DNA of 64,000 nt, from positions 1 to 64,000 of the forward strand of contig MBRE01000044.1 in the NCBI GenBank assembly GCA_001698425.1, in the 5' to 3' direction. Shown here piece by piece: positions 1 to 9,320 of the stretch; position 1 is the stretch's first letter, and each line of letters starts with the position of its first letter. Both the position numbers and the translations under genes were made by a program. The notes beneath the pieces are model-generated. The model was not told the DNA's origin. It worked only from the letters and a program-made list of their open reading frames with translations, and did no database searches. Source of the DNA: Oscillatoriales cyanobacterium USR001. GTDB lineage: Bacteria; Cyanobacteriota; Cyanobacteriia; Cyanobacteriales; Microcoleaceae.

Positions 1-125
1 AGATAGATAATGTCATATTTTATCATCTATAATTGATTGAATGGATTGAGTTATTAGAGGAATGACAATATTATAGCATATTGTAGTGCGGGACTATTGC
101 ATTTTGCAGATAATTGTGATAAATA

Positions 126-848
126 TTAAATAATTAATTTGGCTAATCCTAAATACTGAATCCCTTTTGGTGTCACTTCAAATCGACAAGGCAGGATTTC
201 TACGCCTTTAATAATTGCTGCTCTCAATAATTCTCCATAAACGCGATCGCAATTATCCCCAGGAGTAAAGCTACTACAGTCTCCACGATTAATAAAATAA
301 AGCATTACTGCCCTACTACCTTGCTGAACTACCTCGGTTAATTCTCTTAAATGCTTCTGTCCTCTTTCGGTTACAGTATCAGGAAATAAAGCTATTTCTC
401 CTTGCGCTAATGTGGTATTTTTTACTTCTAAGTAAATCGGTAAATCACTACCTTTTAGTAAAAAATCTACTCGACTTTTTTGGTCTTTGCCATAAGCTAC
501 TTCTGGTAAAATTTCTTGATAATTACCTAATTCTGGAAATAGTTTTGATGTTAAAGCTAATTTGATAACTTGATTTGGTAAGCCTGTATTAATCCCTACC
601 CAAGTCGGTACGGTATCGTTTACTTGAATTAACTCCCAAGTATAGGCTAATTTGCGTTTAGGATTGTTACTATGGGATACGAAAACGGGATTGCCAGTAG
701 TACAAACTCCTGTCATTGGACCAGTATTGGGACAGTGGGCGGTAATTATTTCTCCTGATGCTAGTTCAATATCTGCGAAGAATCGCTTGTAACGTTTGAT
801 TAAAGTTCCGGGAGATAATAGGGGATATTGATAAATTAAATTTGTCAT
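126..848 (-). CDS. sfsA: SfsA family protein (DNA/RNA-binding, nuclease-like)
   Basis: This 240-residue protein has the full length of the SfsA (sugar fermentation stimulation protein) family. The N-terminal OB-like part carries the family signature HCPNTGPM (residues 38-45). The C-terminal part carries a PD-(D/E)XK-type core, with Asp128 in RVDFLL and Glu141/Lys143 in YLEVKN. The family binds nucleic acid and has been linked to nuclease activity, but its physiological role in cyanobacteria is unclear. It lies 21 bp downstream of trpF on the same strand, so the two are probably cotranscribed. Assignment by motif is firm; the cellular function is not. Confidence 0.93.
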   Translation of the reverse strand: MTNLIYQYPLLSPGTLIKRYKRFFADIELASGEIITAHCPNTGPMTGVCTTGNPVFVSHSNNPKRKLAYTWELIQVNDTVPTWVGINTGLPNQVIKLALTSKLFPELGNYQEILPEVAYGKDQKSRVDFLLKGSDLPIYLEVKNTTLAQGEIALFPDTVTERGQKHLRELTEVVQQGSRAVMLYFINRGDCSSFTPGDNCDRVYGELLRAAIIKGVEILPCRFEVTPKGIQYLGLAKLII

Positions 849-869
849 TGGTAATTGGTAATTGGTAAG

Positions 870-1508
870 TTAACTGTTAACTATTGTTGAAAGTATGTGA
901 AATAATTTTGTGACTTTGGTTAAATCTTTGTCTCCTGGTGCTATTTCTACACCGCTAGAAAGGTCGATCCCATTAGGTTGTAATTTTTCTAAGGCATCCA
1001 ATATATTATCTGGTGTTAAACCGCCAGCTAATAGCCAAGGATAAGTTGGGTGAAACTGTTGTAAGCTTGTCCAATCTATTGTTTTACCTGTCCCACCTAA
1101 TTGATGTGGATGGTAAGCATCCAATAGTAAAGTATCAACATGATTGGCGTAAATACTGGCTAATTCTAATGTTTCAAATGTTTTTACTCTCAAAGCTTTA
1201 ATAATTTCAATTCCTGGTAGTAATTGTTTAATACGATCGCAAAATTCTGAGCTTTCATCACCATGCAACTGTACGCCAGTTAACTGACTTTGTATAGCTA
1301 CTTGACAAATTGTTTCAATTGTGGTATTGGCAAAAACTCCGATGCAGTCAACTGTCTGGGGTAGTTGTTCAACGATCGCCCGGATCTTTTCTGGTTTAAT
1401 ATAGCGGGGTGAAGCTGGAACGCAGATAAACCCTAAAGCTGTCGCCCCTAATTGCGCGATCGCTTGCCCTTGTTCTACCTTAGTAATGCCACAAATTTTA
1501 ACTCGCAC
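870..1508 (-). CDS. trpF: Phosphoribosylanthranilate isomerase
   Basis: TrpF catalyses the isomerisation of N-(5-phosphoribosyl)anthranilate to CdRP in tryptophan synthesis, as a cytosolic (beta/alpha)8 barrel. The 212 residues start with the diagnostic KICGIT (residues 4-9), which contains the catalytic Cys. Asp130 in the LLLDA strand is the general acid position. The phosphate-binding region GGTGKTIDW lies at about 138-146, with a GGLTPDN loop further on. Length and all catalytic elements are normal. It is the upstream member of a likely trpF-sfsA unit and is isolated from other trp genes, as is usual in cyanobacteria. Confidence 0.96.
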   Translation of the reverse strand: MRVKICGITKVEQGQAIAQLGATALGFICVPASPRYIKPEKIRAIVEQLPQTVDCIGVFANTTIETICQVAIQSQLTGVQLHGDESSEFCDRIKQLLPGIEIIKALRVKTFETLELASIYANHVDTLLLDAYHPHQLGGTGKTIDWTSLQQFHPTYPWLLAGGLTPDNILDALEKLQPNGIDLSSGVEIAPGDKDLTKVTKLFHILSTIVNS

Positions 1509-1595
1509 GATCGCACCTCCGACGGTATTTGTATCAAAATGTTAACTGAATTGTTAACTATTAAAACAATTTTTTGTTTTTGACTACGCACTATT

Positions 1596-1601
1596 TATAA
1601 T
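1596..1601 (+). promoter_or_regulatory. Candidate -10 box of psaK
   Basis: A perfect TATAAT lies 46 bp upstream of the psaK start. A TTGACT is nearby, but only 10 bp away, so no well-spaced -35 is visible. Many cyanobacterial photosystem I promoters depend on upstream activator sites rather than a -35 box. This is inferred from sequence alone. Confidence 0.4.
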
Positions 1602-1647
1602 CTTTGCATTCAATCTTGACTCTTAGTTTATCAAAGGAGATACGAAC

Positions 1648-1929
1648 TTGATTTACTCTAATTTACTTTTCACCGCCGCGACCACACCCCATACAGCGTC
1701 CTGGTCTTTAAGTGTAGGCATTGTGATGATTTTTTCTAATCTATTGGCGATCGCGATCGGTTACTATGGTATCTCCAAAACTAACCGGGGACAAGGCCCA
1801 GCCTTACCCGTCGCAGTACCAGGAATGTTCACCGGTTTTGGGATTCCAGAATTGTTAGCAACAGCCAGTTTTGGTCACATTTTGGGAGCCGGATTTATCT
1901 TAGGTTTGGGTAACGCTGGACTTCTCTAA
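1648..1929 (+). CDS. psaK: Photosystem I reaction centre subunit X (PsaK)
   Basis: PsaK is a small peripheral thylakoid membrane subunit of photosystem I with two transmembrane helices. The 93-residue product has the family features: helix 1 around 20-42 (IVMIFSNLLAIAIGYYGI), a short stromal loop with basic residues and a conserved glycine/proline stretch, and helix 2 near the C-terminus ending in GLGNAGLL. The start is TTG at 1648, preceded by AAAGGAGA (1633-1640), a good Shine-Dalgarno; no in-frame ATG precedes it. The gene stands alone, followed by a strong 16-bp inverted repeat that may end transcription. Confidence 0.94.
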   Translation: MIYSNLLFTAATTPHTASWSLSVGIVMIFSNLLAIAIGYYGISKTNRGQGPALPVAVPGMFTGFGIPELLATASFGHILGAGFILGLGNAGLL

Positions 1930-1944
1930 ATCCTGGTAATTAAC

Positions 1945-1993
1945 AATTAACAATTAAAAATTGGACAATTTTCCACATTTTTAATTGTTAATT
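1945..1993 (+). terminator. Perfect 16-bp inverted repeat after psaK
   Basis: The arms 1945-1960 and 1978-1993 are exactly complementary, with a 17-nt loop and an A/T-rich stem. It sits just after psaK and reaches into the first codon proposed for the next gene. It could be a transcription end for psaK; this also argues for a start of the next gene downstream of 1993. Confidence 0.5.
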
Positions 1994-3299
1994 GGCATTT
2001 TTAACTCATGTGTTTGATAAATTGTTACAAATTATAGTTATTGGTGGCGGTGCAGCAGGTTTTTTTGGCGCGATCGCAGCAGCCCAAACCTATCCCAAAA
2101 GTCGCATTATTTTACTAGAAGCAGGTTTGGAACCCCTCGCCAAAGTAAGGATTTCTGGGGGAGGACGTTGCAATGTAACTCATGCCTGTTTTGACCCAGG
2201 AATTTTAGTTCAAAATTATCCCAGAGGTGGCAAAGCTCTGCGAGGTGCATTCGCTCGATTTCAACCCCGCGATACAGTAGAATGGTTTGCTAATTATGGT
2301 GTCCAACTCAAAACAGAAGCAGACGGTCGAATGTTTCCTACAACAGACGATTCTGCGACAATTGTTAACTGTTTAATTCGTGTTGCGAAAGAGGTGGGAG
2401 TAGAACTTCGCACCCGCGAGGCCGTTGTTTCAATAAATAAATTAAACGCTGATTTATCGGCGGCTAAACTATCAAAAAATGAAGTAAAAATTGCTGACAA
2501 ATTATCTACTGGCTTTGAAATAGAATTAAAATCAGGAGAAAAATTAAAAAGCGATCGCCTCCTCCTAGCCACTGGTAGCAATCCCGCCGCCTTCAAATGG
2601 GCAAAAGAATTAGGTCACTCGATCGCGCCTCCCGTACCATCTCTATTTACCTTTAATATTTCCGATCCTCGCCTCCAAAATTTAGCAGGTATTTCTGTTA
2701 GTAATGTCCGCATTCAATTACCATCTGCAAAATTAGAACAAAGCGGACCAATTTTAATTACTCATTGGGGTTTAAGCGGTCCTGCGGTACTTAAACTATC
2801 CGCCTGGAGTGCTAGATTTCTCAATGAATGCCGCTATCAAACAGGATTATTAATTAATTGGCTACCGCAGTATAATCAGGAAGTTTTAAGACAACAATTA
2901 CAAGCAGTTAAGTCCCAATTACCAAAAAGAGCGATCGCTACAAGTTGTCCTTTACCTATCCCCCATCGTTTGTGGGAACATTTAACTGTGGCTGTCGGTA
3001 TTGACAGCGAAAAACGTTGGTCAGAACTCTCAAATAAAATCCTAAATCAACTGATTCAAGAACTTACCCAAGGGGAATATCAAGTTAAAGGAAAAGGTGC
3101 ATTTAAAGAAGAATTTGTCACCTGCGGAGGCATTAATTTGAAAGAAATTGATTTTAAAACAATGGAAAGTCGTTGTTGTCCTCACCTTTATTTTGCCGGG
3201 GAAATCTTAGATATTGATGGGGTGACAGGAGGGTTTAATTTTCAAAGTGCTTGGACAACTGGATGGTTAGCTGGTCAGGCAATTGGTAAAAGTATATAG
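1992..3299 (+). CDS. HI0933/BaiN-type NAD(P)/FAD-dependent oxidoreductase
   Basis: This is a flavoprotein of the HI0933-like (YhiN/BaiN) family of predicted cytosolic FAD-dependent oxidoreductases. The dinucleotide-binding GGGAAG is at residues 18-23. The family signature SGGGRCNVTH is at about 55-64. The C-terminal FAD contact region with YFAGEILDIDG and GGFNFQSAW is near residues 400-425. At 435 residues the length is normal. The first TTG (1992) lies inside an inverted repeat, so a start at GTG 2010 or TTG 2022 is more likely. The substrate is unknown, and the neighbours give no clue. Confidence 0.88.
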   Translation: MAFLTHVFDKLLQIIVIGGGAAGFFGAIAAAQTYPKSRIILLEAGLEPLAKVRISGGGRCNVTHACFDPGILVQNYPRGGKALRGAFARFQPRDTVEWFANYGVQLKTEADGRMFPTTDDSATIVNCLIRVAKEVGVELRTREAVVSINKLNADLSAAKLSKNEVKIADKLSTGFEIELKSGEKLKSDRLLLATGSNPAAFKWAKELGHSIAPPVPSLFTFNISDPRLQNLAGISVSNVRIQLPSAKLEQSGPILITHWGLSGPAVLKLSAWSARFLNECRYQTGLLINWLPQYNQEVLRQQLQAVKSQLPKRAIATSCPLPIPHRLWEHLTVAVGIDSEKRWSELSNKILNQLIQELTQGEYQVKGKGAFKEEFVTCGGINLKEIDFKTMESRCCPHLYFAGEILDIDGVTGGFNFQSAWTTGWLAGQAIGKSI

Positions 3300-3446
3300 T
3301 GTGTTAACAATAGTGTTCTACTACTATTTGGTTATGCGATCGAGATGAACGATCGCCAAAATCAGGAATTGACCGGAACGATCGCCACCTTCCCTCAGCA
3401 TTAATATAAGCTTGCACTTTGCAAATTTTTAGTTTACAATCCAGTC

Positions 3447-3465
3447 TATAATATCAAACTGATAT
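3447..3465 (+). promoter_or_regulatory. padR -10 box with overlapping palindromic operator
   Basis: TATAAT (3447-3452) runs into a palindrome ATATCA-AAC-TGATAT (3451-3465) that ends two bases before the padR start codon. A dyad over the transcription start region is where an autoregulatory PadR repressor would bind. This is inferred; no binding data. Confidence 0.55.
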
Positions 3466-3467
3466 AA

Positions 3468-4025
3468 ATGCTTGAATTATCAGCCCTTGGTCTATTACAG
3501 CGCGAACCCCTGCATGGCTATCGGCTTAAGCAACAACTGGAATTGTTTATGAGCAGCTGCATCAGCGTCAACTACGGAGCGATTTACCCACTCCTGAAGC
3601 GTTTAGAGGAACGTGGGCACATAGGAGTCATTGCCGAAGAAGCCGGCGATGCTGGATGTCCCCGCAAAATTTACGCGATTACCCCCTCTGGACGAGATCG
3701 CTGGCGACAAAAAATGCTCGAACATCCCCAAGAAAGCTGGGTGAATAGCGGTTCCCGCTTTCAAATCAAATTTTTCTTTTTTGGCGATTTAGAACCCACA
3801 GAACGGCTGAAGTTGTTGGAACACCGTTTGCGAGTTTGTTACTTGCGACAAGATTACATCGAAAACTTGGAAAACGAATGTCCGCTAACTGATAGCTATC
3901 AATTCGCTTCTCGCGATCGCTGTAAGTCAATTTTGGACTTAGAGATTCAGTGGTTAAGTACACAATTAGCCAAGGAAAAAAATGCGATCGCCGAAATGCA
4001 ACAACCTCTATTAGTGTCAAATTAA
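3468..4025 (+). CDS. PadR family transcriptional regulator
   Basis: The 185-residue protein starts with a winged helix typical of PadR (LSALGLLQREPLHGYRLKQQ), followed by the wing and a KIYAITPSGRDRW segment at about 65-80. The helical C-terminal half is the usual dimerisation domain. PadR proteins often repress a neighbouring efflux or detoxification gene and release DNA on binding a ligand. It lies 75 bp upstream of an adaptor and an RND pump on the same strand, and a 15-bp palindrome overlaps its own promoter. It is therefore probably the local, autoregulated repressor of the pump. The ligand is unknown. Confidence 0.9.
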   Translation: MLELSALGLLQREPLHGYRLKQQLELFMSSCISVNYGAIYPLLKRLEERGHIGVIAEEAGDAGCPRKIYAITPSGRDRWRQKMLEHPQESWVNSGSRFQIKFFFFGDLEPTERLKLLEHRLRVCYLRQDYIENLENECPLTDSYQFASRDRCKSILDLEIQWLSTQLAKEKNAIAEMQQPLLVSN

Positions 4026-4100
4026 TTTGACACGCTGGCAGGGATTAAAATCACTGCCAGATTGTAAAAATCTTAAAAAAATTATACTGGTATCACCCAA

Positions 4101-5885
4101 ATGAGTTATCCCAAATTTCCTGAATCGGTTGCTGACACTGAAGAACAAAATTCTGATTTAACATCCGCTTACTCAATGGATGCTAATAGCTATCAACCAC
4201 AAGATTTTCCCCAAATTGCCGATCGCCCCCGCTCTCTTCCACCTGAAAAACCGCAGTTTCGTTGGCCGTTAGTATTAATTATGATGGCGATCGCAACCAC
4301 TATTGGTGGTAGTTGGTATCTCTGGCAATTAACCCAAAATCGTTCCCAGCCACAAACATTAGCCCCTAAACCCAAAGCCATACCAGTTAAATTAGCAACA
4401 GTTGAAACCAGTTTATTGCAAGATTCCTCAGAATTTGTCAGCAGTTTAGAAGCTAAACGCTCAGTGCAAATTAAACCACAAATAGATGCTCTAATCACTG
4501 AGATTTTTGTTAAATCTGGGGACTTTGTAGAAAAAGGACAAGCGATCGCCAGAATGAAAAGCGACAGCGCCCAAGCAGACTTAAGACAAGCTCAAGCTAA
4601 CTTAATTCGCGCTCAATCTCGCTTATCAGAATTGCAAGCAGGAAGTCGCCCCGAAGAAATCGCTCAAGCAAAAGCTCAAGTCGCCCAAGTTGAAGCTAAT
4701 TTAGCACAATTGCGATCGGGAAGTCGCCCCGAAGAAATCGGTCAAGCAAGCGCCCGCGTCGCCCAAGCTGAAAGTAATTTAGCCGATGCTCAAAGTGGTA
4801 GTTTGCTCGAAGAAATTGCCCAAGCAAAAGCGCAAATAGATGCGAATAAAGCCGAAGCCGAGTTAGCTAGTCAGCAACTTGCCAGATATCAACTATTAGT
4901 AAAAGAAGGAGCAGAATCGGAGAATACTCTGCAAGAATACATCCAAAAATATCGTTCCGCACAAGCTAATTTAAAAGAAGCTCAAAGACGTTTCGATCAG
5001 CGACAAAAGAATAGAAAAGCTGAAATCGATCGACGTACCGCCGCCTTAGAGCAACAGCGAGAAGCCTTGCGACAATTACAAAATGGTACTCGAAAAGAAG
5101 AAATAGATAAAGCCGAAGCGCAAGTCGCAGAAGCCAAAGGAAGATTAGCGGAATTAGCTAATGGTACGCGGCAAGAACAAATCGATCAAGCAGAGGCGCA
5201 AGTTGCGGAGGCGACGGCTCAATTGCGAGGTTTTGAAGTACAACTACAAGATACTGCGATCGTTGCACCGTTTTCGGGAGTGATTGGTGATGTAGCGGTG
5301 AAAGCAGGAGATTACTTGAAAAAAGGCGATTTACTCACCACTTTAACCGAGAATCAACTATTAGATTTGCGGTTGTCAATTCCTTTAGAACGTCAGGCGC
5401 AATTACGCTTAGGTTTACCAGTAGAAATGCTGGATAGTCAAGGAAATGCGATCGCCAAAGGAGAAATTAGTTTTATCTCACCCAATGTCAGCGCCAATTC
5501 TCAGACAATTTTAGCCAAAGCTACTTTTCCCAATCCCAAAGGCGAACTAAGAAATCTGCAATTTGTCAAAGCTAAAGTCATCTGGAAAGAAACCCCTGGA
5601 ATATTAGTTCCAGTAATTGCCATCAGTCGATTAGGTGGGGAAACTTTTGTTTTTACCGCCGAAAAATCCGAGAAATCAGAACCGGGAATGCCACCCTTAA
5701 TTGTCCGGCAAAAGTCAGTAAAATTGGGAAATATTCAAGGCAATAATTATCAAGTAATCGCAGGTTTAAAAGCCGGAGAAAAAGTTGTTATTGCCGGCAT
5801 TCTGAATCTGAATGATGGTATGGCGATTATCCCTCAAGAAGCAGGCGAAAGCGAAGGCAAAAAATTACCCCCAGGTCAAAATTAA
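4101..5885 (+). CDS. Periplasmic adaptor (membrane fusion) protein of RND efflux pump
   Basis: At 594 residues this is a long membrane fusion protein. One transmembrane segment lies at about 55-76 after a hydrophilic cytoplasmic tail. A split lipoyl/barrel-sandwich domain (SVQIKPQIDALITEIFV; later AIVAPFSGVIGDVAVKAGDY) brackets a very long coiled-coil hairpin. The hairpin contains five near-copies of an S/TR-x-E-E/Q-I-x-x-A repeat (for example GSRPEEIAQAKAQVAQ), probably grown by internal duplication. A beta-barrel and membrane-proximal domain follow. It links the inner-membrane RND pump encoded next to an outer-membrane channel, which is not in this window. It has a transmembrane segment instead of a lipoprotein signal. 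Confidence 0.9.
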   Translation: MSYPKFPESVADTEEQNSDLTSAYSMDANSYQPQDFPQIADRPRSLPPEKPQFRWPLVLIMMAIATTIGGSWYLWQLTQNRSQPQTLAPKPKAIPVKLATVETSLLQDSSEFVSSLEAKRSVQIKPQIDALITEIFVKSGDFVEKGQAIARMKSDSAQADLRQAQANLIRAQSRLSELQAGSRPEEIAQAKAQVAQVEANLAQLRSGSRPEEIGQASARVAQAESNLADAQSGSLLEEIAQAKAQIDANKAEAELASQQLARYQLLVKEGAESENTLQEYIQKYRSAQANLKEAQRRFDQRQKNRKAEIDRRTAALEQQREALRQLQNGTRKEEIDKAEAQVAEAKGRLAELANGTRQEQIDQAEAQVAEATAQLRGFEVQLQDTAIVAPFSGVIGDVAVKAGDYLKKGDLLTTLTENQLLDLRLSIPLERQAQLRLGLPVEMLDSQGNAIAKGEISFISPNVSANSQTILAKATFPNPKGELRNLQFVKAKVIWKETPGILVPVIAISRLGGETFVFTAEKSEKSEPGMPPLIVRQKSVKLGNIQGNNYQVIAGLKAGEKVVIAGILNLNDGMAIIPQEAGESEGKKLPPGQN

Positions 5886-6007
5886 TGTCTAATAACAGTT
5901 AACAGTTAACAAATAACAGTTAACAAATAACAGCTAACAAATAACAGTTAACAGTTAACAGTTAACAAATAACAAATAACAAATAACAAATAACAAATAA
6001 CAAAATA
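5886..6007 (+). repeat. Heptameric short tandem repeat (AACAGTTAACA/AAATAAC type)
   Basis: The spacer between adaptor and pump consists of irregular tandem units of the types AACAGTT and AACAAAT. Such STRR sequences are common in filamentous cyanobacteria. They contain no start signal except the AAATAATG leading into the pump gene. Confidence 0.85.
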
Positions 6008-9000
6008 ATGTTTGCCGATTTCTTTATTAAACGACCAGTATTTTCCAGCGTTTGCGCCTTTCTAATCATCCTCGTAGGCGCAATTAGCATTCCCGCATTA
6101 CCCATCGAACGTTTCCCCGATATTAGCCCCATCCAAATTAACGTCACAGCTAACTATAGTGGTGCAAGCGCAGAAATTGTTGAAAACGGCGTGACTAACA
6201 TCTTAGAAAGACAAATTAACGGTGTAGAAGGACTAAAATATTTAACATCTAGTAGCACCAATAGTGGCACTAGCACCATTACAGCTACCTTTGATTCTTC
6301 CCGCAACAAAGATATCGCCGCCGTCGATGTCCAAAATCGAGTAGCGATTGCTCAATCACAATTACCAGATGCCGTACAAAGGACAGGAGTTAGAGTTACT
6401 AAACAATCTAATAGTTTATTACTGGCGATCGGATTATTTACAGAGAATAAAGAATATGATACCATATTTTTAAGTAATTACGCAGACCTTTATTTAGCCG
6501 ATACTTTAAGAAGAGTTAAAGGCGTAGGAGATGTGCGAATTTTTGGAGAAAGACGCTATGCTATGCGCCTCTGGATCGATCCAACTAAATTAGCTGCTCG
6601 TAACCTAACAATGCAGGATGTAAGTAAAGCAATTAACGAGCAAAACTTACAAGTTGGGGTAGGAAGAATCGGGCAAGAGCCAGCCCCCAAGGGACAAATG
6701 TACCAAATAGATTTGACGGCAGAAAGTCGCTTAAAAAGCTCCACAGAATTTGAAGAAATTGTTATTAAAACTGAAGCAAATGGTACTTTAGTTAAGTTAA
6801 AAGATGTCGGCAGAGCCGAATTAGGCGCAGAAAATTATAACTCATTCCTGCGATTTCGAGGTAACGACGCAGTAGGTTTAGGAATTTATCAATTGCCAGG
6901 AAGTAACGCTCTAAATGTTGCCCAAGCCGTCAAAGCAGAAATGGCAAAATTAGCGAAAAACTTCCCTCCAGGGATACTACATAGAATCGCCTTAGATACG
7001 ACTCTATTTGTTCAAGAGTCAATGGCAGAAGTAGTAAAAACTCTGTTTGAAGCAGTTTTATTAGTGGTACTGGTAATTTTTGTATTTCTGCAAGATTGGC
7101 GTACAACAATTATTCCTACGGTTACTATTCCTATTTCCTTAATTGGCACATTTGCCTTTATTAAACTCTTTAATTTTACGATTAATAGTTTATCTTTATT
7201 TGGGATTACTTTAGCTACAGGGATAGTAGTTGATGATGCGATCGTAGTAGTGGAAAATATCGATCGCCTCATCCGCCAAGGCATGAACACTCATCAAGCC
7301 GCTTCTGAGTCAATGCGAGAACTTTTTAGTGCCGTAATTGCCACATCTTTAGTGTTAATGGCGATGTTTGTACCTGTGGCATTTTTCCCTGGTACAACAG
7401 GTGCGCTTTACAAACAATTTGCTCTCACAATTGCCTTTTCAGTAACTCTTTCTACCTTCATGGCAATCACTCTTACTCCCTCACTAGCTGCCATTTTATT
7501 AGGTAAAAAAGGTACAATTGGTGGTCTGTTGGGTTGGTTATTTAACTGGATTAATATTTGTCTGGATTGGGTACAAAAGAAATATCGAGATTCTTTAATA
7601 TTCTTAACTAGAATTAAGACAATAGTAACTCTGATATTTATTGGTTCTTTAGGAGTAACGGCTTGGCTGTATCTATCCGTTCCTACTGCCTTTCTCCCAG
7701 AGGAAGATCAAGGCTATTTTATGACTATTATTCAAGGCCCGCAAGGAGTCTCTTTGCAATACACTCAACAGGTAATGGATCGAGTTGAACAAGAGATTCT
7801 CAAAATTCCTGAAGTGGTAGGGACTTTTTCCGTAGGTGGGTTTGGTTTTAGTGGTAATAGTGCTAACCAGGGGATTATTTTTACTACCTTGACACCCTGG
7901 AAAGAACGTCATAGAGAAGATCAAAGCGTTCAAGCAATTATTGGTAAGTTGCGGGGTAAATTTTTCGCGATTCCAGAAGCTAGAATTTTCCCCGTGAATC
8001 CGCCGGCAATTCAAGGTTTAGGTCAATTTGGAGGCTTCCAATTTCAACTACAAGATCGTAAAGGTACTAGCGGTTTAGATGCTTTAGTTCAGACAATGGG
8101 CGGAATTTTAAAACAGGCAAATCAGACACCGGGATTGCAAGCAGTATTTAGTACATTTGCGGCGAATACGCCTCAATTAATTGTCGAAGTCGATCGCAAT
8201 AAGGCTAAGGCTTTAGATATTCCCATTGATGATATTTATACTACATTGCAAACGGCTCTTGGTTCGCAATATGTCAACGATTTTAACCTTCAGCAGCGCA
8301 ATTATCGGGTATATGTTCAGGCAGATAAACAGTTTCGTGCTAACCCGGAAGATATTGGCAAATTGTACGTCCGATCTGGAAAAAATGAAATGATTTCTTT
8401 GAGCAACTTGGTGAAACTAACCCCAGTTGTAGGAGCGCAAACAATTAACCATTATAATTTATTTAGGTCAATTGAAATTAATGGTTCTGCGGCTCCGGGT
8501 TCTAGTTCGGGACAAGCAATTAAATCAATGGAAAATGTGGCATCTCAAGTTTTACCAAGTGGGTTTGGTTATCAATGGTCGGGGAGTTCTTTAGAAGAAA
8601 TTGAATCTGGAGGTCAAGCGCCAATTATTTTTGGTTTGGGGTTGATTTTTGTATTCTTAGTTTTGGCGGCTCAGTATGAAAATTATGTAGATCCGTTTAT
8701 TATTCTGCTTTCTGTTCCTTTGGCTATTTTCGGGGCTTTACTAGCTCAATCTATGCGCGGTTTAGCTAATGATGTTTACTGCCAAATTGGTTTAGTAATG
8801 CTGATTGGATTAGCGAGTAAAAATGCAATTTTAATTGTGGAATTTGCGAACCAGTTACGGGAGCGAGGTTATCCCATTATTAAGGCAGCAGTTGAGGCTT
8901 CTCAAGAACGTTTGCGACCAATTTTAATGACATCTTTATCGTTTATTTTAGGGATTGCTCCTTTGATTAACCCAGAAGGCGCGGGGGCGGCGAGTCGTCG

Positions 9001-9220
9001 CTCTTTGGGAAATGCGATCGCAGGAGGAATGGTGGTTTCTACTGTGTTGAGTTTATTTATTGTCCCAGTTTTATATGTGGTAATTGTCTCTGTTCGCGAT
9101 CGCTTTAAGCAACGAAATATCTCTCCAGTTCCCCCGGAAGATAACATGATTTTAAATGAAAAAACTGATTTACAAGAAGAGGAAAAACGCGATAAAGTAC
9201 AGCTACAAAAATTATTATGA
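6008..9220 (+). CDS. RND multidrug efflux transporter (AcrB/HAE1 type)
   Basis: This 1070-residue inner-membrane proton-driven exporter has the HAE1 layout. Transmembrane helix 1 is at the N-terminus (FFIKRPVFSSVCAFLIILVG). A large periplasmic pore/docking domain follows, then helices 2-6, a second periplasmic domain and helices 8-12. The proton relay in helix 4 is intact (TGIVVDDAIVVVEN, with the Asp-Asp pair). The second-half signature KNAILIVEFANQLRE is present. It follows the adaptor after a 122-bp repeat spacer and is probably in one operon with padR and the adaptor. Substrates cannot be read from the sequence. Confidence 0.94.
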   Translation: MFADFFIKRPVFSSVCAFLIILVGAISIPALPIERFPDISPIQINVTANYSGASAEIVENGVTNILERQINGVEGLKYLTSSSTNSGTSTITATFDSSRNKDIAAVDVQNRVAIAQSQLPDAVQRTGVRVTKQSNSLLLAIGLFTENKEYDTIFLSNYADLYLADTLRRVKGVGDVRIFGERRYAMRLWIDPTKLAARNLTMQDVSKAINEQNLQVGVGRIGQEPAPKGQMYQIDLTAESRLKSSTEFEEIVIKTEANGTLVKLKDVGRAELGAENYNSFLRFRGNDAVGLGIYQLPGSNALNVAQAVKAEMAKLAKNFPPGILHRIALDTTLFVQESMAEVVKTLFEAVLLVVLVIFVFLQDWRTTIIPTVTIPISLIGTFAFIKLFNFTINSLSLFGITLATGIVVDDAIVVVENIDRLIRQGMNTHQAASESMRELFSAVIATSLVLMAMFVPVAFFPGTTGALYKQFALTIAFSVTLSTFMAITLTPSLAAILLGKKGTIGGLLGWLFNWINICLDWVQKKYRDSLIFLTRIKTIVTLIFIGSLGVTAWLYLSVPTAFLPEEDQGYFMTIIQGPQGVSLQYTQQVMDRVEQEILKIPEVVGTFSVGGFGFSGNSANQGIIFTTLTPWKERHREDQSVQAIIGKLRGKFFAIPEARIFPVNPPAIQGLGQFGGFQFQLQDRKGTSGLDALVQTMGGILKQANQTPGLQAVFSTFAANTPQLIVEVDRNKAKALDIPIDDIYTTLQTALGSQYVNDFNLQQRNYRVYVQADKQFRANPEDIGKLYVRSGKNEMISLSNLVKLTPVVGAQTINHYNLFRSIEINGSAAPGSSSGQAIKSMENVASQVLPSGFGYQWSGSSLEEIESGGQAPIIFGLGLIFVFLVLAAQYENYVDPFIILLSVPLAIFGALLAQSMRGLANDVYCQIGLVMLIGLASKNAILIVEFANQLRERGYPIIKAAVEASQERLRPILMTSLSFILGIAPLINPEGAGAASRRSLGNAIAGGMVVSTVLSLFIVPVLYVVIVSVRDRFKQRNISPVPPEDNMILNEKTDLQEEEKRDKVQLQKLL

Positions 9221-9320
9221 TACAATAAGGAGGAGAGCGAACTAAAATGCTACCGAGAGAGATATAATTAGGAAATAATTAAACTATCAACATTATTTGT
9301 GCAAATTAGGTAAAATTGCC

